A model generated the notes under the pieces. The model was not told where the DNA came from. It saw nothing but the letters and a program-made list of their open reading frames with translations, and did no database searches. Positions 8,432-17,148 of a stretch of DNA of 64,000 bases are shown here, piece after piece. The stretch lies in contig NZ_CP035928.1 of NCBI RefSeq assembly GCF_004214795.1, positions 2,593,992 through 2,657,991 on the forward strand, read 5' to 3'. The DNA comes from Malaciobacter pacificus. Lineage in GTDB: Bacteria; Campylobacterota; Campylobacteria; Campylobacterales; Arcobacteraceae. Made by a program: the position numbers and the translations under genes. Each line of letters opens with the position of its first letter. Position 1 is the stretch's first letter.

Positions 8432-9345
8432 AAAAGTTAATACTATTAACTTTACTATTTTTAAACTTTTTAAATGCAAATATAACTCAATACTTTCCTC
8501 CATTAGAAGGAAGAATTATTGACCAAGCTCATCTTTTATCTAATAGTTCTCAAACTAAATTAACTGAAATTTTAAAGAATCATGAAGAAGAAACTTCAAA
8601 CCAAATTGTGGTAGTAATCTTAAATACTTTAAATGGATATGAAATAGCTGATTATTCTTATCAGCTTGGTAGATTTTGGGGTATTGGTCAAAAAAGTAAA
8701 GATAATGGTGTTTTATTAGTAATTGCCATGGATGAAAAAAAACTAAGAATAGAAGTTGGTTATGGACTAGAAGGTGCGCTAACAGATAAAACTTCATATG
8801 AAATTATAAATTATACAATAAAACCAAACTTCAAAAACAATAACTATGAAAAAGGTATATTCAAAGCTGTTGATGAAATTATCCAAGCTATAAAAGGTGA
8901 ATATACTCCAAAAATCAAAAACGATAGAAAAAATATGAATTTTGATTCTTTTTTTGCATTTTTATATTTTGGAATTATTTTTGTTTCTATGATAGCAAGT
9001 TCTATTTCAAGAAAATTAAAAAGCCAAAAACTTTATAAAATATCAAAAGCATCTATTCTTTCATCATTCTTTGGTTTCTTTACCTTTGCTATAGCTTCAG
9101 GGTTTACTTCATTTTACTTATATTTAGCTATTGCCATCACAATTTTAGTATTTATATTTAATTATTTAACTGCAAGAGATGTAAATTTTGATAAACTTGC
9201 AAAATATGACTCCAACTCTTCTTCAAATAGTGGAAGTTGGGGCGGAACAACAGGAGGCTTTGGCTCAGGAAGATTCAGCAGTGGTGGTGGATTTTCTGGT
9301 GGAGGCGGAGGCTTCGGTGGAGGAGGTGCCAGTGGTGGCTGGTAA
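8428..9345 (+). CDS. secreted/anchored TPM-domain protein with glycine-rich tail (YgcG type)
   Basis: The 305-residue protein has a signal peptide (ending near LNFLNANI), a TPM domain (about residues 25-150, with GRIIDQAHLLSNSSQTKL and DNGVLLVIAMDEKKLRIEVGYGLEGALTD), two membrane helices (about 170-250), and a Gly/Ser-rich tail ending in GGGGASGGW. This layout is the YgcG form. Its start overlaps the previous stop (ATGA). Its glycine codons also provide the ribosome site of the next gene, whose start lies inside this coding region. Confidence 0.87.
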   Translation: MKKLILLTLLFLNFLNANITQYFPPLEGRIIDQAHLLSNSSQTKLTEILKNHEEETSNQIVVVILNTLNGYEIADYSYQLGRFWGIGQKSKDNGVLLVIAMDEKKLRIEVGYGLEGALTDKTSYEIINYTIKPNFKNNNYEKGIFKAVDEIIQAIKGEYTPKIKNDRKNMNFDSFFAFLYFGIIFVSMIASSISRKLKSQKLYKISKASILSSFFGFFTFAIASGFTSFYLYLAIAITILVFIFNYLTARDVNFDKLAKYDSNSSSNSGSWGGTTGGFGSGRFSSGGGFSGGGGGFGGGGASGGW

Positions 9346-9988
9346 AAAAACAATTATATTTGATTTAGATGGTACACTTATAGATTCGCTTGAAGATATT
9401 GCTGTGTGTATGAACAAAGTTTTAGAAGAGTTAAATATTCCAACTCACAAAATAGAAGATTACAAATATTTTGTTGGTGGAGGAATTTCTGTTTTAGTTG
9501 AAAATGCTCTAAAGGGGCATAGTGAAGATATAAAAGAAGAAGTTACAAATAGATTTAAAGTAATCTATGATCAAAAACTTCACTCAAAAACAAAACCATA
9601 TGATGGTATTTATGAATTACTAGATGAGTTAGAAAAACTTAATTGTAATTTAGCAATTTTATCAAATAAACCTCATGAATTCACTATTCAATATAAAGAT
9701 ACATTATTTAAAAATTATAGTTTTAAAGAGATTCATGGACAAAAAAAAGAAGTCCCTAAAAAACCTAATCCAATTGCAGCGATTAATATTGCAAAAAGCT
9801 TTGATGTTCCATGTGAAGAGATATATTTTATTGGAGATACAATGGTAGATATGCAAACAGCAAAAAATGCTGGTATGATTGCAATAGGAGTTTTATGGGG
9901 TTTTAGAGATGAAAAAGAATTAAAAGAAAATGGTGCAGATTTTTTAGTAAATCATCCCCTTGATATATTAGACATAATAAAGAAGTAA
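9335..9988 (+). CDS. HAD-family phosphatase, phosphoglycolate phosphatase-like
   Basis: The protein (about 217 residues) has the HAD motifs in order: nucleophile Asp in IIFDLDGTLIDS, Thr/Ser motif in AILSNKPHE, Lys near KKPNP, and acidic IGDTMVDMQTAKNAGM. It resembles Gph-type phosphatases. An in-frame run opens far upstream, but only as a shadow of the glycine-rich tail of the preceding gene. Two adjacent GTG codons (9332, 9335) lie just after an AGGAGGT site, so translation most likely starts there; 9335 gives the better spacing. The gene overlaps the previous one by 11 bases. Confidence 0.85.
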   Translation: MAGKKTIIFDLDGTLIDSLEDIAVCMNKVLEELNIPTHKIEDYKYFVGGGISVLVENALKGHSEDIKEEVTNRFKVIYDQKLHSKTKPYDGIYELLDELEKLNCNLAILSNKPHEFTIQYKDTLFKNYSFKEIHGQKKEVPKKPNPIAAINIAKSFDVPCEEIYFIGDTMVDMQTAKNAGMIAIGVLWGFRDEKELKENGADFLVNHPLDILDIIKK

Positions 9989-10003
9989 AAATACTTCTTT
10001 ATT
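9976..10003. terminator. bidirectional terminator between convergent genes
   Basis: A perfect 12-bp inverted repeat (AATAAAGAAGTA / TACTTCTTTATT) with an AAAA loop covers the stop of the HAD gene. The same structure covers the stop of the DUF4405 gene on the other strand. A T-rich run follows on the plus strand. Confidence 0.85.
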
Positions 10004-10811
10004 CATTTTTTTCATAACCCATAGCTCTTAATAAATCCACAGGACTTGAATCAATAGATTCAGCAACTTCTTTAAACTTATCATTTTTTGATGCTTTAAT
10101 TCCTATAACTTCCAAATCTTGAATAAACTCTTCTACAGGAACTCCTAAAGTTGAGGCTACATCTTCTACAGATTTTTTGCCCATCCCAGTTAATGGAATA
10201 TGTTTTTTTGTTGAGTTTTTTTGTTTTTGTAATATTTCAAATAGTTTATTTGGGCTGATGTCATTATTTTTCGCAATTTGAGATAATGATTGTTCCAACT
10301 TATATGATATGTTGTTTATTTGAAGTATTCCTTCTATTTCCTCTTCTTGATAATCCATTTTTAAAATAAACTCTTCAAGTGAAGATAATTCTGCATGAGA
10401 GTACGGGGCAGTAGAAGTTTGTTTTTCCCATGAGTTTTTAATTCCATCTCCAAAGTCAATAAAAGTTGAAAAAGGTGCTACTTGATAAATAGTTCCAATT
10501 AAAAAAACAACTACTAAAGTTGCTGCAACTATCATCTCTTTTGTAAATAATACAAACTCTCTAGCTTGGTTTTTCATATAACTAACTATAGGTTTTAAAT
10601 TATAAAAAATATGTAAAATAGTTGCTACTATAAATAGCACCATGAAAGTTGTGTGAATATCAGCAATTAGACTCTTTGACATTCCAAATATCTGCCAATT
10701 TGTCCAGTTTGCTACTCTTCCTGGAGGAGTGATAAATAGTAAAATACCAGTAAAAGACATTACTAAAACTGCTAAAAGCATAGTTAATGAAGTGATTTTT
10801 TTAAGACTCAT
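9999..10811 (-). CDS. DUF4405-type membrane protein with C-terminal helical repeats
   Basis: The 270-residue protein begins with two membrane helices (about residues 7-28 and 50-72), with His at IADIHTTFMVLFIVATILHIFYN, and a third helix near 90-112. This resembles the DUF4405 cytochrome b-like membrane domain; heme binding is possible from the spaced His residues but unproven. The soluble half holds several related short segments (EEIEGILQINN, SPNKLFEILQKQ, PVEEFIQDLEV, SPVDLLRAMGY), suggesting a degenerate helical repeat. No partner gene is adjacent. Confidence 0.7.
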   Translation of the reverse strand: MSLKKITSLTMLLAVLVMSFTGILLFITPPGRVANWTNWQIFGMSKSLIADIHTTFMVLFIVATILHIFYNLKPIVSYMKNQAREFVLFTKEMIVAATLVVVFLIGTIYQVAPFSTFIDFGDGIKNSWEKQTSTAPYSHAELSSLEEFILKMDYQEEEIEGILQINNISYKLEQSLSQIAKNNDISPNKLFEILQKQKNSTKKHIPLTGMGKKSVEDVASTLGVPVEEFIQDLEVIGIKASKNDKFKEVAESIDSSPVDLLRAMGYEKNE

Positions 10812-10909
10812 AATTGCCTCCTTTTATTAGTAAATTATAACATATATTCATAATAAAATATTAATTAAAATTATCTTCTTCTTTTGATATAATTACTCAA
10901 AGGATACCC

Positions 10910-11146
10910 ATGGATAATAAATATAAACCAATAGCTTGTCAATTCTATGACGAGTTAGAATCACTTGCAGTTAAAAAAGTAAAATCGAAAATCGTATATA
11001 GTGAAGACAATATTCAAAAAGAGATTGAAGATTTTATAGTAGATTTTAAAACTCTAAATAAAGAAGAGTTTATGATTTTACAAAATGGTTTACAAATTAG
11101 ACTTGATAAAGTCTTAAGTGTAAATGGAAAAGAATTTAAAAAATAG
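10910..11146 (+). CDS. rof: Rof-like Rho-binding antiterminator
   Basis: The 78-residue protein resembles the small Rof (YaeO) family, which binds Rho and inhibits Rho-dependent termination in enterobacteria. The N-terminus YKPIACQFYDELESLAVK matches the family pattern YxPIxCxxYDxLE, and the end LQIRLDKVLSVNGKEF matches its final strands. It stands alone between divergent genes. Function is assigned by family resemblance only; the sequence has diverged in the middle. Confidence 0.7.
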   Translation: MDNKYKPIACQFYDELESLAVKKVKSKIVYSEDNIQKEIEDFIVDFKTLNKEEFMILQNGLQIRLDKVLSVNGKEFKK

Positions 11147-11199
11147 TTAATTTTATAAATTTTTTATTTAAATAGGACAAATTTAATCTTCTTTAAAGG

Positions 11200-11226
11200 T
11201 TGTATGTGCAATAGTTGCATATGCAA
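11200..11226. promoter_or_regulatory. probable MarR-family operator upstream of the efflux operon
   Basis: Two 12-base units, TTGTATGTGCAA and TTGCATATGCAA, are separated by TAG. The second is a perfect palindrome, the first matches it at ten of twelve positions, and together they form a larger near-palindrome. The TTGC-N4-GCAA form is typical of MarR regulators. The site lies 14 bases before the MarR ATG, which suggests autorepression of the operon. Confidence 0.7.
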
Positions 11227-11240
11227 TTAAAGGATTGAAA

Positions 11241-11663
11241 ATGGAAAACAAATTACTTAAGTCTATAGGCTTTAATGTTAATCTTACTGCAAACTTACTT
11301 AATAGCTCAATTAATCAAATATTACATAAATATTCAATAGCCATAGAGCAAAGAGTTTTACTAGAAATAATAAAATATGAAGACCAAGTAAATCAAACTA
11401 GAATTGCACAAATACTAAGAAAAGATAAAACAACTATAAGTAGGACACTTAAAACACTAGAAAATAAAGGCTATATTTCTAAATATAGTATTGATAAAAG
11501 AACAAATGTAATTAACTTAACACCTTTAGGGGAAGAAATTTTAGAACAAACTGAAAAAGAAGTAAAAATTTTTAGGGATAAAATTTCTTCAAAATTATCA
11601 AATCAAGAAATAGAACAACTTTTTACAACCCTAGATAAAGTAGTCTATGCACTAAGCGAGTAA
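11241..11663 (+). CDS. MarR-family transcription regulator
   Basis: The 140-residue protein has the MarR winged-helix core: QTRIAQILRKDKTTISRTLKTLENKGYISKYSIDKRTNVINLTPLGEEIL, with the DKR wing motif. A TTG six bases upstream is in frame, but ATG 11241 has AAAGGA at good spacing. It is the first gene of an operon with two Bcr/CflA transporters (3-base and 29-base gaps) and nhaD, and a symmetrical operator sits directly upstream. It is therefore the likely local repressor of drug or stress efflux. The ligand is unknown. Confidence 0.9.
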   Translation: MENKLLKSIGFNVNLTANLLNSSINQILHKYSIAIEQRVLLEIIKYEDQVNQTRIAQILRKDKTTISRTLKTLENKGYISKYSIDKRTNVINLTPLGEEILEQTEKEVKIFRDKISSKLSNQEIEQLFTTLDKVVYALSE

Positions 11664-11666
11664 ATT

Positions 11667-12818
11667 ATGAAAAAATCTGCAGGGCACATATATTTAATTA
11701 TTTTATTAGCTGTACTATCATCTGTTGCACCTATGGGAATTGATACTTATATCCCTTCAATTCCTGATATTGCTAGTGCACTACACGTTGGGATTGAAAA
11801 AATCGAACTAACTCTATCAATATTTTTAATAGGTTTTTCAATTGGACAAATTTTTGGTGGTCCAATTTCAGATAGATATGGAAGAAGAAAAAGTTCAATC
11901 GCTGGATTATTGGGATATTCATTATTTAGTTTATTAATTATTATTAGCTCAAATATTTATGAACTTTGGGCTTACAGATTCTTTGAAGCCTTCTTTGGTG
12001 GTATTGTTGTAGTAAATGCAGCTGCTGCTGTTAGAGACAGATTTCATGGAGAAGAAGCTGCAAAAATATTTGCACTTATAGGTACAATTAGAAGTTTAGC
12101 GCCACTTATAGCACCAGCTTTAGGGGCATTTATAATTCACTTTTTTTCATGGGAAGCGGTATTTATATTTTTAACAGTTTATTCGCTTATTATCGCCCTA
12201 TGGGTTTACAAAGACTTAGAAGAAAGTTTTACATACGTAAAGCAAGATGTTATAAAATCATTTAAATCAGTATTAACACATAAAAAAGCTATTAAAGCTA
12301 TGTTAACACTTGCTTTAGGGTTCTCTGGATTTTTTATATATATTTCAAAATCATCTTTTATATTCATAGAACACTTTAAAATTTCAACAGATTTATTCCC
12401 TTTCTTTTTTGGATTTAATTTTCTTATTCTTATTGCAATGATTAGAGTAAATATAGTAATGCTTAGAAAATATACTCAATTACAATTAATCAAATTTGCT
12501 ATTACTATTCAGATAATATCAGGGGCTTTAATGATTGTAAATTATGAAGGAAGTTCACTTATTATAACTATGGCTTTAATGGCAAGTTATATGAGTATGA
12601 TGGCATTTATTTTTGGTAATTGTATGGCATTAGCTTTAGAACACTTCTCTAAAAATGCAGGAGTTGCTTCTAGTGTAGTTGGTGTTTTACAATTTGGATT
12701 AGGTGCTTTGATATCATCAATTGCCCTAAGTTTTCACAATAATACTTTTTTACCTATTGGTATAAGCATTACTGTAATTTCTTTAGTTTCATTTTTTATT
12801 ATTAGAACATACAAATAA
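11667..12818 (+). CDS. Bcr/CflA-family multidrug MFS transporter, copy 1
   Basis: The 383-residue, 12-helix major facilitator has DTYIPSIPD in the first loop and the MFS motif A form GQIFGGPISDRYGRRKSS after helix 2, as in Bcr/CflA proton-driven drug exporters. It shares most of its sequence with the next gene, so the two arose by tandem duplication. The MarR gene lies three bases upstream and is the probable regulator. The substrate is unknown. Confidence 0.88.
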   Translation: MKKSAGHIYLIILLAVLSSVAPMGIDTYIPSIPDIASALHVGIEKIELTLSIFLIGFSIGQIFGGPISDRYGRRKSSIAGLLGYSLFSLLIIISSNIYELWAYRFFEAFFGGIVVVNAAAAVRDRFHGEEAAKIFALIGTIRSLAPLIAPALGAFIIHFFSWEAVFIFLTVYSLIIALWVYKDLEESFTYVKQDVIKSFKSVLTHKKAIKAMLTLALGFSGFFIYISKSSFIFIEHFKISTDLFPFFFGFNFLILIAMIRVNIVMLRKYTQLQLIKFAITIQIISGALMIVNYEGSSLIITMALMASYMSMMAFIFGNCMALALEHFSKNAGVASSVVGVLQFGLGALISSIALSFHNNTFLPIGISITVISLVSFFIIRTYK

Positions 12819-12847
12819 CTATTTAGAAACTATAAGGATTTTAAATT

Positions 12848-13999
12848 ATGAGAAAAACTATTAATCATATTTATTTAATTATTTTATTGGCATTACTAAG
12901 CTCAGTTGCACCAATTGCCACTGATACGTATATACCTTCAATTCCTGATATGGCAGATTTTTTTAATGTAAATATAGAAAAAGTTGAATTAACTTTATCA
13001 ATCTTTTTAATTGGATTTGCAATTGGACAAATTTTTGGTGGTCCAATTTCAGATAGAATTGGAAGAAGAAAAAGTTCAATTATTGGACTTTTAGGTTTTG
13101 CATTTTTTAGTTTTGTAATGATTTTTAGTACAGATGTTTATCATCTTTGGATATTTAGATTTATTGAAGCTTTCTTTGGTGGATTAGTTATTGTAAATGC
13201 AAATGCAGTTTTAAGAGATAAATTCCAAGGGAAAGAAGCAGCAAAAGTTTTATCTTTAATGGGTACAATTGGTGGACTTGCACCATTACTTGCACCAGCT
13301 ATTGGAGCATTTATTATTCACTTCTTTTCTTGGAAAGCAGTTTTTCTTTTTTTAACAATTTACTCTTTAGTCATTGCATTTTTAATATTTAAAGACCTTG
13401 AAGAGAGTTATACTTATGTAAAACAAAGTATTTATGAATCATACAAAACTGTTCTAAGTAATAAAACAGCTATGAAAGCAATGCTTACTTTAGCATTATC
13501 CTTTTCAGGATTTTTTATATTTATTACTAAATCATCCTTTATATTAATTGATTATTATAATGTTTCAACAGATCACTTCCCTTTCTTCTTTGGGGTAAAC
13601 TTCATTTTATTAATTGGAATGGTAAGGGTAAATTTATGGCTTCTTAAAAAATATGAAGCCCTCACTTTAGCTAAAGTTGGAATAATAATTCAAATTATTC
13701 TAGGTATAATATGGATATTAACAGCTAATACAGATAATATCGCTATTACAATGATTTTAATGGCGGGATATATGAGTATGTTAGCTTTTGTATTAGGTAA
13801 TTGTATGGCACTTGCATTAGAACATTTTAAAAAAAATGCAGGTTTAGCCTCAGGAGTAATTGGTGTATTACAGTTTGGCTTAGGTTCTATTGTTTCTTCA
13901 ATAGTTCTACTATTTAATAGCACGACATTACTTCCAATAGGTATAGCAATTACAATAATACCCATTATTTCATATTTTATTATTAGAACATACAAATAG
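12848..13999 (+). CDS. Bcr/CflA-family multidrug MFS transporter, copy 2
   Basis: This is a tandem paralogue of the preceding transporter with the same length (383 residues), the same first-loop DTYIPSIPD and motif A (GQIFGGPISDRIGRRKSS), and the same C-terminal SYFIIRTYK-like end. The two differ throughout, so the duplication is old and the substrate ranges may have diverged. It starts 29 bases after copy 1 and ends eight bases before nhaD, in the same MarR-controlled operon. Confidence 0.88.
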   Translation: MRKTINHIYLIILLALLSSVAPIATDTYIPSIPDMADFFNVNIEKVELTLSIFLIGFAIGQIFGGPISDRIGRRKSSIIGLLGFAFFSFVMIFSTDVYHLWIFRFIEAFFGGLVIVNANAVLRDKFQGKEAAKVLSLMGTIGGLAPLLAPAIGAFIIHFFSWKAVFLFLTIYSLVIAFLIFKDLEESYTYVKQSIYESYKTVLSNKTAMKAMLTLALSFSGFFIFITKSSFILIDYYNVSTDHFPFFFGVNFILLIGMVRVNLWLLKKYEALTLAKVGIIIQIILGIIWILTANTDNIAITMILMAGYMSMLAFVLGNCMALALEHFKKNAGLASGVIGVLQFGLGSIVSSIVLLFNSTTLLPIGIAITIIPIISYFIIRTYK

Positions 14000-14007
14000 G
14001 AGCACAT

Positions 14008-15315
14008 ATGGAGCGATTAGACTTAACGTTTACTTGGATTGGAATTGCAACTTTAGCAATTTTTGTTGTGGGATATTATTTTATTGCAAATGAAGAAAAA
14101 TATCATATAGATAAATCTGTTCCAGCATTATTTATAGGTATTTTCACTTTTCTACTAATCTCAGTTTATTACTATATTAATGATTTAGATATAAAAATGG
14201 TGCATGATGAAGCTGAAGCTGTAATATTGGAAATAGCAGAGATAGTTTTCTTCTTATTTGTAGCTATGACATATATTGAATCATTAATTCACATGGGAGT
14301 ATTTGATAGATTAAAACATAATCTAATAACTAAAGGTTATACATATAGAAAACTTTTTTGGGTTACTGGATTTTTAGCATTCTTTATTTCTCCAATTGTA
14401 GATAACCTAACAACTGCTTTAATTTTGTCAACTGTTTTAATTACTATTGACAAATCTAATAAAGAGTTTTTGGTGCCAAGTGCTATTAATATTGTCGTTG
14501 CAGCAAATGCAGGTGGTGCATGGTCACCTTTTGGGGATATTACGACATTGATGGCTTGGACAGCAGGTAAAGGTAATTTTATAGATTTCATTTTCCTTTT
14601 TCCTTCTTCAATTTTAGGATATTTAATAACAGCCTTTTTATTATCAAGATTCGTTCCAAATGAAAAACCTAACGTTAATAAAGATGAAAAAGAACCAAAA
14701 ATGAAAGAAGGAGCTTGGATGATTATAGCTCTAGGTATTATAACTATTATTTGTGCAGTACTTTCTCACCAAGTACTAGATTTCCCTGCAATGTGGGGTA
14801 TGATGTTTGGATTAGTTTTATTAAAAATTTATTCATTTAGACTTACTAAAATATTTGGTGAAGGACACTTTAATGTTTTTGCTTCAATGGCAAAAATTGA
14901 GAATAATACACTTCTATTCTTCTTTGGTATTTTAGCTGCCGTTGGGGCCTTATATTTTGTGGGTTGGTTAACACTTGCTTCAGTTGTATATGAACCTCAA
15001 TACCTTGGTAGTACTTATGCAAATATTGGTGTTGGTTTTTTATCAGCTATTGTTGATAATGTTCCAGTAATGAGTGCCATTTTAAAAGCAAACCCTGATA
15101 TGGATTTATCAAATTGGATGTTAGTTTGTTTAACTGCTGGTATTGGTGGTAGTTTAATCTCTTTTGGTAGTGCTGCTGGTGTTGGTGTTATGGGTAAGTT
15201 AAAAGGTATTTATACTTTTAGTTCGCATATGAAATATGCTTGGACAATTTTAATAGGATATTTTGTTTCAATTGGAATTTGGTATGTTCAATTTGAAATT
15301 TTAGGATTTAATTAA
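14008..15315 (+). CDS. nhaD: NhaD-type Na+/H+ antiporter
   Basis: The 435-residue protein has about 12 membrane helices and belongs to the ion-transporter superfamily. The conserved stretches FISPIVDNLTTALILSTVLI, NIVVAANAGGAWSPFGDITTLMAW and FLSAIVDNVPVMSAI hold the paired Asp-Asn sites of the two inverted halves, as in NhaD. It exports sodium in exchange for protons. AGGAGCACAT precedes its ATG. Its place behind two drug exporters under one MarR gene is unusual, and an intrinsic terminator follows directly. Confidence 0.9.
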   Translation: MERLDLTFTWIGIATLAIFVVGYYFIANEEKYHIDKSVPALFIGIFTFLLISVYYYINDLDIKMVHDEAEAVILEIAEIVFFLFVAMTYIESLIHMGVFDRLKHNLITKGYTYRKLFWVTGFLAFFISPIVDNLTTALILSTVLITIDKSNKEFLVPSAINIVVAANAGGAWSPFGDITTLMAWTAGKGNFIDFIFLFPSSILGYLITAFLLSRFVPNEKPNVNKDEKEPKMKEGAWMIIALGIITIICAVLSHQVLDFPAMWGMMFGLVLLKIYSFRLTKIFGEGHFNVFASMAKIENNTLLFFFGILAAVGALYFVGWLTLASVVYEPQYLGSTYANIGVGFLSAIVDNVPVMSAILKANPDMDLSNWMLVCLTAGIGGSLISFGSAAGVGVMGKLKGIYTFSSHMKYAWTILIGYFVSIGIWYVQFEILGFN

Positions 15316-15316
15316 G

Positions 15317-15343
15317 AAGTTTAGGAAAATCCCTAAACTTTTT
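15317..15343 (+). terminator. intrinsic terminator of the MarR-efflux-nhaD operon
   Basis: A 9-bp perfect stem (AAGTTTAGG / CCTAAACTT) with a six-base loop is followed by a short T run. It starts two bases after the nhaD stop and runs to the end of the convergent hypothetical gene. Confidence 0.8.
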
Positions 15344-15725
15344 ATACATTAAGTTCGAAGAATTCCTCTTCTACTTTTTCATATTTTGCAACAGAACAAG
15401 AAATTCTAATAGCATTTTCATAATCTTTAAATTCTTGAATAAATAGTTTTTGTAATTTTTCTACCTCAACAGCTCTAAAAATAAAGTAACCTAAAATATT
15501 GTTACCTCTTGAACCTTTATTTTCAATTCCAAAACTATCAAATTTCCAATCTACACCTTTTGAAAAAAAGAAAACTTCTCTTAATCTATTTTCTAACTCT
15601 TCTCTAACTTGATTATTATATGCTTTTAAATGAATATAAAAAGCAACATTAGTATTAAATGCTGATTGTACTAGTTTTTTTTGATCTTCTGTTTTTGCTT
15701 CTTTTAAAATTTCAGTGCTTTTCAT
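15342..15725 (-). CDS. conserved-looking hypothetical protein, 127 residues
   Basis: I do not recognise this family. The protein is soluble and charged, with no signal peptide or membrane segment. It contains VAFYIHLKAYNNQVREELENRLREVFFFSKGVDWKFDSF and a C-terminal segment with Cys in RISCSVAKYEKVEEEFF. AATTTGGGAA-type sequence precedes the ATG. It is transcribed alone on the minus strand, convergent with nhaD and separated from the cryptochrome gene by 65 bases; the two could share a transcript. Confidence 0.65.
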   Translation of the reverse strand: MKSTEILKEAKTEDQKKLVQSAFNTNVAFYIHLKAYNNQVREELENRLREVFFFSKGVDWKFDSFGIENKGSRGNNILGYFIFRAVEVEKLQKLFIQEFKDYENAIRISCSVAKYEKVEEEFFELNV

Positions 15726-15790
15726 TATAAATTCCCAATTTTTTTCGCAATTATATAAAAGTTTTTTGAAATAAAGCTTGTAAAAATAAG

Positions 15791-17068
15791 TTAATCCTCA
15801 AAAAACACTTCAGATTTTACAGTTTCAGCCATACTTATATAATCAATTTTTTTATTTGATTTTTCAACTAACCATTTATTTATATATTCACTACCATTAT
15901 ACATATTACTTTGTTTTTTTACATCAAATAATCTATAGCTCGTATCATTTCCCACATAAGCTTGATAAGCCCAATTCCCATAGTTTGAAGCGGGGTTATA
16001 ATCAACTAAAAAACTTTCAAAAAAAGCAGCCCCAACTCTCCAATCAAGTCCTAAGTTTTTTACAAAATAACTTGCAACTATTTGTCTATTTCTATTACTA
16101 AGCCAGCCAGTACTTCTAAGTTCATTTATACTTGAATCAATCAAGTCAAGTCCTGTATTTGCACTAAAAAAGTCTCTAAATAGTTTTTTATCTTCTCTAA
16201 AATTATATTTCTTATCTTTTATTCCTGATTTTAGAAAAAGTTTATTTTGACTATATTTCATAACAAGATGAAAAAAATCTCTCCATAGTAACTCAAAATA
16301 TATCCAATATGAAGACTCACTCTCATAAGTTATCTTTTCTTGCTTTTTTATTTCATGATATATTCTTCTAGGGCTAATACACCCCATCGCTAAATATGGT
16401 GAAAATTTTGTTGAATTTTCAAAGCCACTCATTTCATTTCTTGTAGTTTTATATTCATGTATTTTTGGTAAATAGTTTTGTAATTGCTTTAAGGCTTCAG
16501 TCTCTCCACCTTTAAACACTATTGCATGAGGGTTTTCTATTTTTATATTTGGGATTTGAATATCTAGTGTCTCAAACTCTACACTTTTTTTTGTCTCTAT
16601 TTTGCCAAGGGGTTCTTTTATCTCTTGCTTTTCAGCTTTTTTTCTAAAATGAGAAAAACTCTTTTTATAATCAAACTCAAATGGAGTAATCATAGTTTGA
16701 GTAAAGTATGATTTGTAATTATATTGTTTTAATATATTCTCAAATTCTAACTCTTCACTTCCTACTTCCTTATCAAAATAGATAGTTATATCATACTTAC
16801 TATCTAAGAGTTTTAAAGCTTCGCTAATACTGTTTACCACACTCAGGTTTATTCCATAGTAACTAAGGTTTTCTTTTAAATTAAGAAGTGATTCTTTTAT
16901 AAACTTTTCCCTAAATACATCACACTTTTTAAAGTTATATATTTCACCTTGTAAGTTTTCTAAACTATAAAGTCCAAGTACATATTCACTATCTTTACAA
17001 GCATTGTATAAAGGATAGTTATCATCAATTCTAAGGTTGTTTCTAAATACTATTATTGAAAGTTTCAT
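15791..17068 (-). CDS. cryptochrome/photolyase of the DASH type
   Basis: The 425-residue protein has an N-terminal photolyase alpha/beta domain (IIVFRNNLRIDDNYPLYNA) and a C-terminal FAD-binding helical domain. The motifs FELLWRDFFHLVM, STGWLSNRNRQIVASYF, DWRVGAAFFESFLVDYNPASNYGNW and AYVGNDTSYRLFDVKKQ correspond to the DASH branch (in which TGxMSNRxRQ and NYGNW are typical). DASH proteins mostly repair cyclobutane dimers in single-stranded DNA. The start is the first ATG and matches the family N-terminus. Confidence 0.9.
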   Translation of the reverse strand: MKLSIIVFRNNLRIDDNYPLYNACKDSEYVLGLYSLENLQGEIYNFKKCDVFREKFIKESLLNLKENLSYYGINLSVVNSISEALKLLDSKYDITIYFDKEVGSEELEFENILKQYNYKSYFTQTMITPFEFDYKKSFSHFRKKAEKQEIKEPLGKIETKKSVEFETLDIQIPNIKIENPHAIVFKGGETEALKQLQNYLPKIHEYKTTRNEMSGFENSTKFSPYLAMGCISPRRIYHEIKKQEKITYESESSYWIYFELLWRDFFHLVMKYSQNKLFLKSGIKDKKYNFREDKKLFRDFFSANTGLDLIDSSINELRSTGWLSNRNRQIVASYFVKNLGLDWRVGAAFFESFLVDYNPASNYGNWAYQAYVGNDTSYRLFDVKKQSNMYNGSEYINKWLVEKSNKKIDYISMAETVKSEVFFED

Positions 17069-17148
17069 GTTTAAATTTTAACTAGTTACTTAAAAGCTTC
17101 GTAGCTTATTAATGTTATTATAAATAAAAAATATATATTGGTAATAAG

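Noticed and set aside
9188..9334. N-terminal extension of the HAD phosphatase
   Set aside because: The residues are the out-of-frame shadow of the Gly-rich TPM tail; HAD homology begins right after the GTG codons at 9332/9335.
9162..9353. Proline-rich frame antisense to the glycine tail
   Set aside because: Pro codons (CCN) are the complement of Gly codons (GGN); it has no ribosome site and fully overlaps a clear gene.
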